A stretch of 34,256 nt of DNA from a virus, in IMG/VR virus record IMGVR_UViG_3300013372_004188, positions 1 through 34,256 of that record; one strand, 5' to 3'. The translations under genes and the position numbers were made by a program. Of this stretch, positions 7,659 to 16,150 are shown one piece after another. Every line of letters begins with the position of its first letter. Position 1 is the stretch's first letter. The notes under the pieces are model-generated. The model did no database searches. It saw only the letters and a program-made list of their open reading frames with translations, and had not been told where the DNA came from.

Positions 7659-8411
7659 TTAAAAAATCTCTCCTGTTTTAGAAGAATACTTTTTCTCTGG
7701 ATTAAAATTTTTAAATCTATTCCATCCAGCATCTAATTCAGATGATACTCTTTTGCCTTGAGAAAATTCTCCAAAATGATTTATTATATTTTTACCATTT
7801 TTATTTTTTAATAAAGCTGTATTTAAATTATATTTTTTATTTAAATACTCAGAAATACAAAATTCTGAAGGATACATTTTCATTTCTTGCAAAATAGGCT
7901 CTCTGCATATCCAAGACGGATAAAGAGAGAACATCATCCAAAAATATTTAGATTCTATTTCGTATCTAAATTCATTAAAAATTATATCTTCTTTTTTCGG
8001 TCCAATTTCTTCTGTTTCACTTTTGTACCAATTGTTTCTTTTTAATTGTACCTGTCTTAATTTTTTATTACTTTCTAAAATTTGAATTAATAAATTTAAA
8101 TCTATTTTTTCTAGTAATTCTACGTCATCTTCTTGATGTAAGATATAATCATAGTTAAAATCATTAACATAATCAAAAAAATTTTGCCAGTTTTTTGTTA
8201 TACCTAAATTTTCTTTATTTAAAATAACAGTATTAATTTTATATTTTTTGCATGTCTCTTTTATGAGATCATCGTTTCTATTAAACGGGTAATCATCTAT
8301 TAATACTGTGTCTACGTTTAAATTACCATAATTTAAACTTTTATTAGAACTTAATGTTTTTTCTAAATATTCTAACCTATTACTAGAAAAAACTACATGA
8401 CATATTTTCAT
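7659..8411 (-). CDS. GT-A fold (GT2-like) glycosyltransferase
   Basis: The 250-residue protein begins with the usual GT2 pattern (MKICHVVFSSNRLEYLEKTL, then VDTVLIDD at 33-40). It has NLGITKNWQNFFDYV (68-82) and the metal-binding acidic motif LHQEDDVEL (91-99, with E94-D95-D96 in the DxD position). It is short for the family and ends soon after the catalytic domain (FWMMFSLYPSWICREPIL), with no membrane segment, so it is probably soluble. It starts in a TAATG overlap with the oxygenase gene and is followed after one base by the next glycosyltransferase, so the four genes are almost certainly co-expressed. Confidence 0.82.
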   Translation of the reverse strand: MKICHVVFSSNRLEYLEKTLSSNKSLNYGNLNVDTVLIDDYPFNRNDDLIKETCKKYKINTVILNKENLGITKNWQNFFDYVNDFNYDYILHQEDDVELLEKIDLNLLIQILESNKKLRQVQLKRNNWYKSETEEIGPKKEDIIFNEFRYEIESKYFWMMFSLYPSWICREPILQEMKMYPSEFCISEYLNKKYNLNTALLKNKNGKNIINHFGEFSQGKRVSSELDAGWNRFKNFNPEKKYSSKTGEIF

Positions 8412-8965
8412 TAAAATTCTGTATCAAAGAAAAAAAGCTGAAAAAGTCTTCCATCATTGTTATCTTTGCCAAAATAATCTAACGAAGCATGAAATAGATC
8501 TCCTCTATAAAGAACTAATCTATTAAATTTGTTGCCAATTACATCTACAAGATCCCATTTTGTATAATCGTAAGCTTCTGTACCTTTCCCTTTGGGGATC
8601 TCAAAAATTGAAGAAGCTGCTGTTTCTTTGTGTCTGAATAGACCAGTTCCTCCAGTATGAGGAGCATTTGGGGTTAAATAACAAACTCCAGCCCATTTAT
8701 TTCCATTATCAGCGTGTATCCAAGTTCTATCCTTGGCGGTAGCTATTTGAAAACTTCCACTGTATTTATCTGAAAATCCAATAAATTTTCCGCTAAAAGG
8801 CTTAACGAATTCTTGTATTGTGTTTTTAACGCCATCTAATAAAAACTCTTTTGTTCTATTGCCAGGGAAATTGCCCTTAACTTCAAAAGACTGAGATAAC
8901 GCAAAATTTCTTACGCTATCTGGATTATTGTAAAAATCATCAACTACTATAATATTGGTTCTCAC
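8411..8965 (-). CDS. 2-oxoglutarate/Fe(II)-type oxygenase (DUF6445-like)
   Basis: This is probably a non-haem iron dioxygenase that hydroxylates a substrate using 2-oxoglutarate. The iron triad is visible as H84-A-D86 (TWIHADNGNKWAGVCYLTP) and H159 (YRGDLFHAS); R173 in DGRLFQLFFF is the expected 2-oxoglutarate-binding arginine. GGTGLFRHKET (105-115) and FNRLVLYRG (147-155) match the family core. The start codon is GTG, and no in-frame ATG near it would keep the N-terminus. A consensus-like promoter overlaps the start. The gene lies between a collagen-like fibre gene and three glycosyltransferases, so a virion protein or a nucleotide sugar are the natural candidate substrates; neither is proven. 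Confidence 0.85.
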   Translation of the reverse strand: MRTNIIVVDDFYNNPDSVRNFALSQSFEVKGNFPGNRTKEFLLDGVKNTIQEFVKPFSGKFIGFSDKYSGSFQIATAKDRTWIHADNGNKWAGVCYLTPNAPHTGGTGLFRHKETAASSIFEIPKGKGTEAYDYTKWDLVDVIGNKFNRLVLYRGDLFHASLDYFGKDNNDGRLFQLFFFDTEF

Positions 8966-8967
8966 AA

Positions 8968-8998
8968 ATTATAGTATACTTATTTTACCATTTGTCAA
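8968..8998 (-). promoter_or_regulatory. sigma-70-like promoter ahead of oxygenase/glycosyltransferase genes
   Basis: Read on the minus strand, a perfect TTGACA (8998-8993) and a perfect TATAAT (8973-8968) are separated by 19 bases, including the palindrome AGTATACT. The spacer is longer than the ideal 17. The -10 box ends only 2 bases before the GTG start, so a transcript from here would have almost no leader or start inside the gene. It could allow separate early expression of the modification genes, or be a chance match in AT-rich DNA. Confidence 0.4.
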
Positions 8999-9200
8999 TT
9001 GGACATTTTGCGGCTTGTAATTTGGTTTTTATTTTCATGAAGCACTTACATTTATCACATTGATAAAATTCTTTTTTAAAAAATTCACAATTTTCACATA
9101 TAAAAAATCTTTCATTTGCTTCTTTTGCCTCAGTTAAAACTTTACCATCTTTAATTAATTGATAAATTGTATTTGCAGTTGTTTTTGCTAAATCACTCAT
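8985..9200 (-). CDS. small zinc-ribbon protein (DUF6171-like)
   Basis: The 71-residue protein has a helical N-terminus and a compact metal-binding half with cysteines at 35, 38, 48, 51, 53 and 66 (ICENCEFF, CDKCKCFM, AKCPIDKW). The same pattern, CExCEFF...CxxCxCFM..K..L..A.CPxDKW, occurs in the larger protein at 27889-28683, and the short helix before it is also shared. It is encoded 3 bases after the collagen-like fibre gene, just as the larger copy follows the cysteine-rich protein gene. Zinc binding is inferred from the cysteine spacing. A role as fibre-assembly helper or regulator is only a guess. Confidence 0.75.
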   Translation of the reverse strand: MSDLAKTTANTIYQLIKDGKVLTEAKEANERFFICENCEFFKKEFYQCDKCKCFMKIKTKLQAAKCPIDKW

Positions 9201-9203
9201 TTT

Positions 9204-10688
9204 TTATGATCCAAAGCATAATACGTCAGTGCTATTATAATTGATATATCTAAGATAAACTCCCGATGATCCACCATAATTACCGCATTCAGGATAACCA
9301 AGTATTGTACCAGAAACATCTCCAGATGGGCCTTGTGGGCCTTGTGCGCCTTGTGCGCCTTGTGCGCCTTGTGCGCCTTGTGCGCCTTGTGCGCCTTGTG
9401 GACCTTGTGGTCCTTGTACGCCTTGCGCACCTTGCGCGCCTTGTGGACCTTGCGCGCCTTGTGGGCCTTGTGGGCCATCGGGGCCTTGCGGGCCTTGTGG
9501 ACCAGGAACAGTAGAATCTAAACCTTGTGGACCTTGCGCGCCTTGTGGGCCATCATTACCTTGTGGGCCTTGCGCGCCTTGTGGGCCATCATTACCTTGT
9601 GGGCCTTGCGCGCCTTGTGGGCCATCATTACCTTGTGGGCCTTGCGCGCCTTGTGGGCCTTGCGCGCCTTGCGCACCCTGCGCGCCTTGTGGGCCTTGCG
9701 CGCCTTGTGGGCCATCATTACCTTGTGGGCCTTGCGCGCCTTGCGCACCCTGCGCGCCTTGTGGGCCTTGCGCGCCTTGTGGGCCATCATTACCTTGTGG
9801 GCCTTGTGCGCCTTGTGGACCTTGTGGTCCTTGCGCGCCTTGCGCGCCTTGCGCGCCTTGTGGGCCTTGTGGGCCTTGTGGGCCATCATTACCTTGTGGG
9901 CCTTGCGCGCCTTGTGGGCCTTGTGGGCCATCATTACCTTGTGGACCTTGCGCGCCTTGTGGGCCTTGCGCGCCTTGTGGGCCTTGCGCGCCTTGTGGGC
10001 CATCATTACCTTGTGGGCCTTGCGCGCCAATATTTCCAGTTCTAAAAAACTCTATTACACAGGCTTCTGTATTTGATGGCGCATTACCACTAACATATGT
10101 TACATTATATTGCACATAAGACCCTTGATCAGTAACGCTATCAAGTTGAAATATACTTAAACTATTATCTGTATTGCTATTACTTTTAATTACAATATAT
10201 CCCTTGACCGCACTTGTGCTGTCGTCCCAAGATAATAAATAAGAAGATACATTTACATTCTCCCATTCAGAATCATGAATATATATTTGAGTTACTGATC
10301 CAATTGAATTATTATTGAACCTAAATAATCCATAATCTATACCAGATGGGCTTGTATTTGTTTCAAATTCGTATTTAAGACCACCTTTATCTCCTTGTAT
10401 TCCTTGTGGACCTTGTGGGCCATCATTACCTTGTGGGCCTTGCGCGCCTTGTGGGCCTTGCGCGCCTTGTGGGCCTTGTGGGCCTTGCGCGCCTTGCGCA
10501 CCCTGCGCGCCTTGTGGGCCTTGCTCGCCTTGTGGGCCTTGCGCGCCTTGTGGGCCTTGTGGACCTTGCGCACCCGAAGTAATTTCATTTTTTGTAGCAA
10601 ATATATCTCCTAAATCAGTATTGCTTGGATAGCTTCCACTACTTCCATTACTTCCGCCAGTGACTTTATAATTTACTACTACAGGCAT
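9204..10688 (-). CDS. collagen-like fibre protein
   Basis: This is probably a trimeric virion fibre. Three Gly-X-Y blocks are visible: residues 39-101 (21 triplets), 221-388 (56) and 396-455 (20), almost all GPQ, GAQ or GND. They surround a roughly 115-residue globular domain (104-218, [20 protein letters not shown] onward), and a 38-residue tail with two cysteines ([16 protein letters not shown]) ends the protein. Proline always sits in the X position and glutamine dominates Y; only one lysine falls in the repeats (GDK, 99-101). The N-terminus ([20 protein letters not shown]) probably attaches to the tail. The gene follows the S74 fibre gene by 3 bases and precedes a zinc ribbon, an oxygenase and glycosyltransferases. 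Confidence 0.88.
   Translation of the reverse strand: MPVVVNYKVTGGSNGSSGSYPSNTDLGDIFATKNEITSGAQGPQGPQGAQGPQGEQGPQGAQGAQGAQGPQGPQGAQGPQGAQGPQGNDGPQGPQGIQGDKGGLKYEFETNTSPSGIDYGLFRFNNNSIGSVTQIYIHDSEWENVNVSSYLLSWDDSTSAVKGYIVIKSNSNTDNSLSIFQLDSVTDQGSYVQYNVTYVSGNAPSNTEACVIEFFRTGNIGAQGPQGNDGPQGAQGPQGAQGPQGAQGPQGNDGPQGPQGAQGPQGNDGPQGPQGPQGAQGAQGAQGPQGPQGAQGPQGNDGPQGAQGPQGAQGAQGAQGPQGNDGPQGAQGPQGAQGAQGAQGPQGAQGPQGNDGPQGAQGPQGNDGPQGAQGPQGNDGPQGAQGPQGLDSTVPGPQGPQGPDGPQGPQGAQGPQGAQGAQGVQGPQGPQGAQGAQGAQGAQGAQGAQGPQGPSGDVSGTILGYPECGNYGGSSGVYLRYINYNSTDVLCFGS
9324..10574. repeat. DNA repeats encoding collagen-like triplets
   Basis: Three blocks (9324-9503, 9525-10028 and 10386-10574) consist of 9-base units coding for Gly-X-Gln. 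Many are arranged in a 36-base higher-order unit coding for [12 protein letters not shown]. Copies are nearly identical even at third codon positions, pointing to recent expansion or gene conversion. Such tracts can change length by slippage or recombination, and short-read assemblies may collapse them. Confidence 0.9.
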
Positions 10689-10691
10689 AAG

Positions 10692-13232
10692 TTATTTTAT
10701 TTTATTTTTTAATCTATCAACTTCAAGTGACAACTCTTTTACAGCTTGAATTAAAATTGGAGTTAATTTTCCATAATCAATTCCAACAACTTCACCTTTA
10801 TTATTAAATCCAACAAGGTTAGGTATAACTTCATTTACTTCTTCAGCAATTAAACCAATATCATTTTTTAAATCTTTGGTTTTCCAGTCAAAAATTACGG
10901 GCCTCAATTTAGAGATTATTTCTTTGCCATTTTTTAAATTTTTAATCTTTTTCTTGAAACGCTTCGAAGAAGTTGATGTGTAAGTTTCTGCCGTAACAGT
11001 ACTTTCTACAACTAATTTTCCTGCACCAGCATTTGGAGCAGCGCTTCCTCCTCCTGGTGCTGTCCCAGACGATTGTTCAATAATTCTTACAGTCCCATCA
11101 AGCTCAATTATCATTCTTGGCACGCCTTGAAAAGCGCCACCGGCAGAGGTTTGCTTATAGCTTGTCGAAAATAGTATTGATCCGTCAGCTGGACCATTAA
11201 ATCCAGCCCCTTCTTTATAGGCTGCTTGCAAGCTTAATCTTCCATTGCCATCATCATTTCCATCAGTATCATATTCTGACCCTATAAAGTCTATTTGCGC
11301 GCCATATTGTGTGCCGTTTCCATCTCCTCCATTTATAGTTAAAATTGAATTTTTGTTCGCGTATCTTATTCCGAATCCAGAAGATATTGTTATTCCTGCC
11401 CCGCTTGTGCTGTCACTTGCAGAACGCGCTTCTAATGTTCCTCCTATAACTAACGATGTTCCATTCCAATATAAATAATTTTGATTTAAACCTAAACCAT
11501 CAGTTCCAGTTTTGCCTATAAAAAATCTATACTGACTAGAAGCGTATCCTAAAAAGAAGCCGTTTCCTGATGTTGTGAATTTACCTGCGCCAGAGGAATC
11601 CCATTCTAGTCCGCTTGTTATTCTTCCCGTTGTTCCAACAGATAAGCCTAAGTTGCCAACCGATACTGCTGTAGTGGCGCTTCCAAAGAAACCAGAAGTT
11701 GCTCTTATTTCTCCCTTGATAGTCAAACTATTTGAAGATGTTATCCATTTTAAAAATCCATAATCAGCCCCAGATAAATCTCCAATTCCAAATCTTGAAC
11801 TAGTTCCCCCTTCTAACCAAAATCCTATTCCAGAAGTAAACGATGTAGCTCCGCTACTTTTAAATACGCCATTGCTATCTAAAGTAATTGTTTGAGAAGT
11901 GATTGATCCAGTTCTAATCTTGTCAGCATTTAACTCTGAAATTTTTGCATTTGTGATCGCTGCGTTTTGGATATAGGCGCTTCCAATAACCGCATTGGCT
12001 AGCGCATTCCAAGCCAAGTCGTGAATGCCTTGAGCTACACCAGCGTCATTTTTTGCATTTGTCGCAATCATGAAGTGTCCGTCAGCTAAGGCTGGATTAG
12101 TGTCACTTGTTTGATATGTAGTTCCACCAGTCCAATAAACAAACTGTAAATTAGTACTTCCAGAGCTAATAGAATAAGATGCGCCGCCATAAACTAAAGT
12201 ATGCGCATTCCAAGAAATGTATCCAGCGGATGGAGAGTTGTCGGTCCACACGTCTGCTTTTAAAACAACAGTGTTAGTGAACATTTTTGTCGCATCTACC
12301 GCAAATGACGTTATATCAGTAGCAGCAACAAGCCCAGGAACAATCGGAAAAGTAGAAGGTGTTGCCTGAGTAGTGCTTTCGTTGCCAGAATAATCTATTG
12401 AAGTTAGCCAGTAGTAATAACTCGTACCCTGTGATGTAGAAGTATCAGTAAACGATGTTGCGTAAACAGTTGCTTTTAAAGTCGCTGTTGAAAAATTATT
12501 TACTGTATTTCTATATATTTTAACCCCAGCTAAATCAGTTGCGGTGTCATTTATCCAATCCAAAAATACAGACTTTATCGCTGAATTAGCTGTAACACTG
12601 GTTGGTGGACCAGGAGGAGTAGTGTCTCTAGCCGATAGTATAACCGTTCCATTAGTAGGTCCAGTTAAAGCAGTATAGGAAGACCTATTGCCTGATTTAT
12701 CAATGGCGGCAACTCTAACTTCATAATAAGTGTTTGCCCTAACGTCCCATTGCATTTTTTGCCCTTGAGGTGCTGGAGCAACATTAACTACTGCATCAAA
12801 AATCTGCGCCGTTCCTCCGTAAGATGTCGTGGTCGCTTCTCCATTACCATTTGCAGAGGTAGTTGCCGACAAATATCCTCCAGCAAAAACTGGTGTTCCG
12901 CTAGCTCTTCTCAATGACCAACTATAAGAAGCTAAATCAGACTCAGAATTTGCCGACACTTCCGCTTTTATATAAACCTTTTCTGTACCGTCCCTATCTC
13001 TTTCCGTTACGGTAGTTACTGTTGGAAGGGCTGGCGTATTTGGAGCTATAGTATCAGCGGACCCAACTCCAGCAGCTTGCAATGTCGTGACTACGCCACG
13101 ACTGTTCAACATCTTGTTTCTAGTTATTTTTTTTGTTTTCTTTGAAGAATTTTGAAAAAACAAAAACTCATCCTTGTCATCAAGCACTTCTACTGATTCA
13201 AGATCATCTATTCTTTTGCTTCCTGTAGACAT
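10692..13232 (-). CDS. tail fibre protein with FN3 domains and C-terminal S74 intramolecular chaperone
   Basis: This is a probable tail-tip fibre. Residues about 62-193 and 204-295 are fibronectin-III-like (second copy: TTPPGPPTSVTANSAIKSVF, then YYYWLTSIDYSGNES). A helical stretch, AAITNAKISELNADKIRTGS (424-443), resembles the segment in gpJ-type central fibre proteins. Residues 450-750 are Gly/Ser/Thr-rich beta repeats. The last 92 residues are a Peptidase_S74 domain: SSKRFKKKI gives the predicted Ser755/Lys760 self-cleavage dyad, followed by GLIAEEVNEVIPNLV, IDYGKLTPILIQAVKEL and a coiled-coil end. In this family the domain trimerises the fibre and then cuts itself off. The start follows an AT-only leader. 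Confidence 0.88.
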   Translation of the reverse strand: MSTGSKRIDDLESVEVLDDKDEFLFFQNSSKKTKKITRNKMLNSRGVVTTLQAAGVGSADTIAPNTPALPTVTTVTERDRDGTEKVYIKAEVSANSESDLASYSWSLRRASGTPVFAGGYLSATTSANGNGEATTTSYGGTAQIFDAVVNVAPAPQGQKMQWDVRANTYYEVRVAAIDKSGNRSSYTALTGPTNGTVILSARDTTPPGPPTSVTANSAIKSVFLDWINDTATDLAGVKIYRNTVNNFSTATLKATVYATSFTDTSTSQGTSYYYWLTSIDYSGNESTTQATPSTFPIVPGLVAATDITSFAVDATKMFTNTVVLKADVWTDNSPSAGYISWNAHTLVYGGASYSISSGSTNLQFVYWTGGTTYQTSDTNPALADGHFMIATNAKNDAGVAQGIHDLAWNALANAVIGSAYIQNAAITNAKISELNADKIRTGSITSQTITLDSNGVFKSSGATSFTSGIGFWLEGGTSSRFGIGDLSGADYGFLKWITSSNSLTIKGEIRATSGFFGSATTAVSVGNLGLSVGTTGRITSGLEWDSSGAGKFTTSGNGFFLGYASSQYRFFIGKTGTDGLGLNQNYLYWNGTSLVIGGTLEARSASDSTSGAGITISSGFGIRYANKNSILTINGGDGNGTQYGAQIDFIGSEYDTDGNDDGNGRLSLQAAYKEGAGFNGPADGSILFSTSYKQTSAGGAFQGVPRMIIELDGTVRIIEQSSGTAPGGGSAAPNAGAGKLVVESTVTAETYTSTSSKRFKKKIKNLKNGKEIISKLRPVIFDWKTKDLKNDIGLIAEEVNEVIPNLVGFNNKGEVVGIDYGKLTPILIQAVKELSLEVDRLKNKIK

Positions 13233-13245
13233 ATATATATTTACA

Positions 13246-14403
13246 TTAAAGATTAATAGCTTCTGTAATAAATCCAGCTGTTGGAGTTGGAGGCGCGTAA
13301 GACCCTGACATTAAAATTCCTGTGTATTCATTAACCTCAAAAGACCAAGAAGTAGAAATCACTGAACGATCCCCAATTGTTGATCCTATAGAATATGAAT
13401 CTAATCTTGCATTATTAACTTTTACTCCAAACTTTTTAACGTTCGCTTGGTTTGAAAAAACTATATCGAAGAAATATCCGCTAATAGAAACATCTTCTTG
13501 CTTAAAAGTGGTAGCTAAATTTTCTGCTGTAAAAGAATCAACTAAAGAATCAATACTCAAAGTGGCCATTACAGGCTTCTGAACTTTTCTATGAAATGGG
13601 TAATTATTCCCAAATCCATAAAGAGCTTTTCTTTCTATTGGGACTGATATTGACAAAGATTGAAAATTATCAAAATCAAAACCTAACTTTACCGCGTTCG
13701 AAGCTTCGGCGGTTGCTGTTATCTGGCACTTTCCATGCGGACAGCCGCCAGCAAAAAGACCACTATAACCTGTCATGTATCTTAAATTTCTTGAAGAGTC
13801 TAAGATTGCAATTGATTGATTGCTTGTTACTTCTGTTCCAGATCCAGTAACAAATAGCGCTGGATTTTCAAAAGTCGCGGCGCTTACTTGAGATATTTCT
13901 GCATTAGCTCCAACAAAAGACATTGAAACTGTAGCTAAACTATTTAAACCTATACTTAATTCGTAGTTATTTAAATAAACATTGCCTACACTCAATACAT
14001 TATGGCCATTAAAACCTGTATTAGCGTTAAGATCTTTGCCGTTATCTTGAGCAATCACAACATAAAAATTTCTATCTTGGTTTGATGTAAATATTCCAGA
14101 GAATGGATTTTTATAACCGTCAGTTGTTATGCCCACATCCATGCCTACGAACTTTTCGTTCCACCCTCTGTTTAAATAATACTCTAGATTAAAATCAATA
14201 TCTGGAGCTAATTGACTATGTCTTATTGCAAAACTTCCAGTTCCAAGTTGTTTTAGAGGAGTGCGCTCAACATCAAAAGAAAATCCATATGATTGAATGA
14301 AGTCTAATTTAGCGACGCCAGATGCATTGCCCGGCGTTTGCATGGCACCGCTAGGCCCAGCAAATATCGCCTCCATTTCATAAGATATATATTGTCTAGG
14401 CAT
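13246..14403 (-). CDS. tail-tube-like protein, paralogue of the major tail protein
   Basis: The 385-residue protein aligns along its whole length with the protein at 26714-27835. Both begin MPR-x4-Y-x2-EA(I/L)F-x-G and share YGFS followed by a GTGS/GNLA turn, an E/D-F-x-YYL strand, an RNF strand, a (S/T)VS(M/V) strand and SVPIERKALYGFGNNYPF against EVPIGRSTLQRLGSNFGY. It is encoded three genes downstream of the tape measure and just before the S74 fibre, so it is more likely a tail-tip, distal-tube or ring protein than the tube itself. Its start overlaps the stop of the gpM-like gene by one base. Assignment rests on paralogy and gene order. Confidence 0.65.
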   Translation of the reverse strand: MPRQYISYEMEAIFAGPSGAMQTPGNASGVAKLDFIQSYGFSFDVERTPLKQLGTGSFAIRHSQLAPDIDFNLEYYLNRGWNEKFVGMDVGITTDGYKNPFSGIFTSNQDRNFYVVIAQDNGKDLNANTGFNGHNVLSVGNVYLNNYELSIGLNSLATVSMSFVGANAEISQVSAATFENPALFVTGSGTEVTSNQSIAILDSSRNLRYMTGYSGLFAGGCPHGKCQITATAEASNAVKLGFDFDNFQSLSISVPIERKALYGFGNNYPFHRKVQKPVMATLSIDSLVDSFTAENLATTFKQEDVSISGYFFDIVFSNQANVKKFGVKVNNARLDSYSIGSTIGDRSVISTSWSFEVNEYTGILMSGSYAPPTPTAGFITEAINL

Positions 14404-15371
14404 TAGTAAGCCCTCCTTACTCCTAATGGGTCTTCTAGCATTGTGACTGATATATCATTCACATTTTTATATACAAATGTATGCTCCCACTGCGGGGCAT
14501 AAAAATATTTATTCTGATTGTATATCTTTGGAAATTTATACTGAAACTTTCTATATCCTTGCTTACTTATCAAGAAATGTAAAATGCAACGAGCTTCGGC
14601 ATCACTAATTCCTTTAAAATCAATTTTGAATTGTCTTAATACATTTGCGTGCAAACCAAAATTAGTTCTTTTAGTAAAAGAATACGGTAATTCAGTTTTT
14701 ATAACTGAAGTTTCTTTCGAGGCTTGAGCCGAATACGTTGGCTGAAATTCAAATTCGCGAGTCCATTTATCAGCATTTGGAATCGTGTTAGATGCAGCTA
14801 TAGACGAAGATGTAAAAGCTGACCCCGTGCAATAATAAAAAGATTCGTAAAGATTTCCAGTATTGCTGGGATAAGTCGAATTTCCAGTATAACGAACAAC
14901 ATCATATTTTGAATAACTTGTTGCCGCAGCCCAATCATTTTTAATATTTGATCCTGTTATCAATAAATTATTCCAATTTAATAAAGTAGATATTTGATCT
15001 GTGCTGACGCTAACTGTTATATTGTGCAAATCATTTTCGTTATAAGTATTGTCGATATTATTGACGAAACAATTAAATGGCTTATAAATTTGAGCGGCAT
15101 CAGTGTATTGAAAAAAACCTGTACCATGTAAGCTCTCAAAAAACCCAAGAATTTGTCTTGCTTGTTCTTGCTTGCGATTTTCAAATGGCATTGATATTTG
15201 CATTTGCAAATGATTAAGGCCCTTTGGCATTGTATAAAAGTAATTATCAACAGTCGTGTATTCTGTTAATTCTGAGGAGAAAGAAACTTGCATTCCATAC
15301 GAAGGAGTAAATGTGAACGACGAGGGAATCGTTCCTGTAACATTTTGATCTCTGTCGTATAAAAATGACAT
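14403..15371 (-). CDS. tail-tip protein with duplicated gpM-like minor tail domain
   Basis: Residues about 18-125 and 207-316 look like two copies of the phage minor tail (lambda gpM-type) domain. Each has a hydrophobic strand (GLNHLQMQISMPF / NVLRQFKIDFKGI), an EA/EQA-R-x-IL-x-F helix (QEQARQILGFFESLHG / DAEARCILHFLISKQG), an FQY strand and a final strand with VSV or SVT. Between them, residues 145-205 (KNDWAAATSYSKYDVVRYTG...YY...ADKW) resemble a small carbohydrate-binding module of the chitin-binding type 3 kind (W-x-Y-x-GDxV...W). The gene sits downstream of the tape measure, as gpM does in lambda. It probably closes or caps the tail tip and may touch host sugars. The duplication is visible; the binding role is inference. 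Confidence 0.65.
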   Translation of the reverse strand: MSFLYDRDQNVTGTIPSSFTFTPSYGMQVSFSSELTEYTTVDNYFYTMPKGLNHLQMQISMPFENRKQEQARQILGFFESLHGTGFFQYTDAAQIYKPFNCFVNNIDNTYNENDLHNITVSVSTDQISTLLNWNNLLITGSNIKNDWAAATSYSKYDVVRYTGNSTYPSNTGNLYESFYYCTGSAFTSSSIAASNTIPNADKWTREFEFQPTYSAQASKETSVIKTELPYSFTKRTNFGLHANVLRQFKIDFKGISDAEARCILHFLISKQGYRKFQYKFPKIYNQNKYFYAPQWEHTFVYKNVNDISVTMLEDPLGVRRAY

Positions 15372-16150
15372 TATAAAAATCCTTGATAATTAAGAGTCAT
15401 TATGGCATCATCTGTTGCGCTTGTATTTATTGATTCTCCAATAAGTTCCATATTTGACATTGTGAAAGTTCCTAGTGAGCCTATCTGTATATTAATATTT
15501 TTTTTATTAGAATCTATAACGAAATCAAAAGCTCTTTTAGATTGATAATCGTCAACAGCTATTGAAAATTGAGCAGTAACTTTATAAGGTCTTGTAGTTA
15601 CAACGTCGATCAGCCTATTTCCGCTTGCTCCGTAAAATGCTTGTCTATTGCATTCAACATTATAGGTGAAGGACTCGACGCGATTTGTTCCTGTTCCATC
15701 GCATTGAACCAAGATATCTGCTGGTCTAACTAAAGCTAATGTTCCAGTTTGATTATTTGTTGTGGAAATTAAACCTGTACCTACGTTGCCAAAAACAGAA
15801 AAATCAGCGTTTAAATTTGGGAAATTTCCAACTGAACAAGAAACAGAATAAGAATTTAAATAGCCAGAATGAAAGCCAAAATTTGTATTTCTGGAATTAT
15901 AAAATAAACCGCCACTTACCCCAAAAGTTCCCGTCATTCCTGTGATAAAGTCATTAGGAGAAAGGTATTTTTGTATGCTTAAATTAGATTGTGGTGGACC
16001 AGATGTGAATGTTCTAAATTTATTATAGCCTATTACATTTAAATGGTCAATCGGCAGCGAATAGCCAAAGTTAACATCAGCGACTCCAAAAAGTTTGTAG
16101 CCGCTGAGAAAAACTTCAACATCGTAGTTCGCTGTTGATAGTTTAGCCAT
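15371..16150 (-). CDS. tail-tube-like protein (shorter paralogue)
   Basis: The 259-residue protein is a smaller member of the family at 13246-14403 and 26714-27835. It shares the opening strand pattern (YDVEVFLSGYKLFGVADVNF then GYSLPIDHLNVIG), SGYLNSYSVSCSVGNFPNL against VTNYSVEAAVGAIPTV of the major tail protein, a VESFTYNVECNRQAFYGASG segment against QSFSIEVPIGRSTLQRLGSN, and a GTFTMSNMELIGESI strand near the end. It directly follows the tape measure with a one-base overlap, the position of distal tail proteins in siphoviruses. A role as distal tail or tip ring is therefore likely, but no hallmark Dit motif is visible. Confidence 0.6.
   Translation of the reverse strand: MAKLSTANYDVEVFLSGYKLFGVADVNFGYSLPIDHLNVIGYNKFRTFTSGPPQSNLSIQKYLSPNDFITGMTGTFGVSGGLFYNSRNTNFGFHSGYLNSYSVSCSVGNFPNLNADFSVFGNVGTGLISTTNNQTGTLALVRPADILVQCDGTGTNRVESFTYNVECNRQAFYGASGNRLIDVVTTRPYKVTAQFSIAVDDYQSKRAFDFVIDSNKKNINIQIGSLGTFTMSNMELIGESINTSATDDAIMTLNYQGFL

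Noticed and set aside
7658-7732. Upstream extension of the second glycosyltransferase to 7732
   Set aside because: The added 25 residues lie inside the previous gene and precede the natural GT4 start, which has its own AGGAGA site.
9525-10076. Long open frames on the plus strand and second minus frame across the collagen repeat
   Set aside because: They are shadow frames created by the stop-free 9-base repeats and encode only Leu/Trp/Ala or His/Lys/Ala repeats. The Gly-X-Y frame has a real start, a globular domain and a sensible C-terminus.
9324-10574. Regular 36-base repeats resembling a CRISPR array
   Set aside because: The repeats are in-frame coding units with no unique spacers between them, and no cas gene is nearby.
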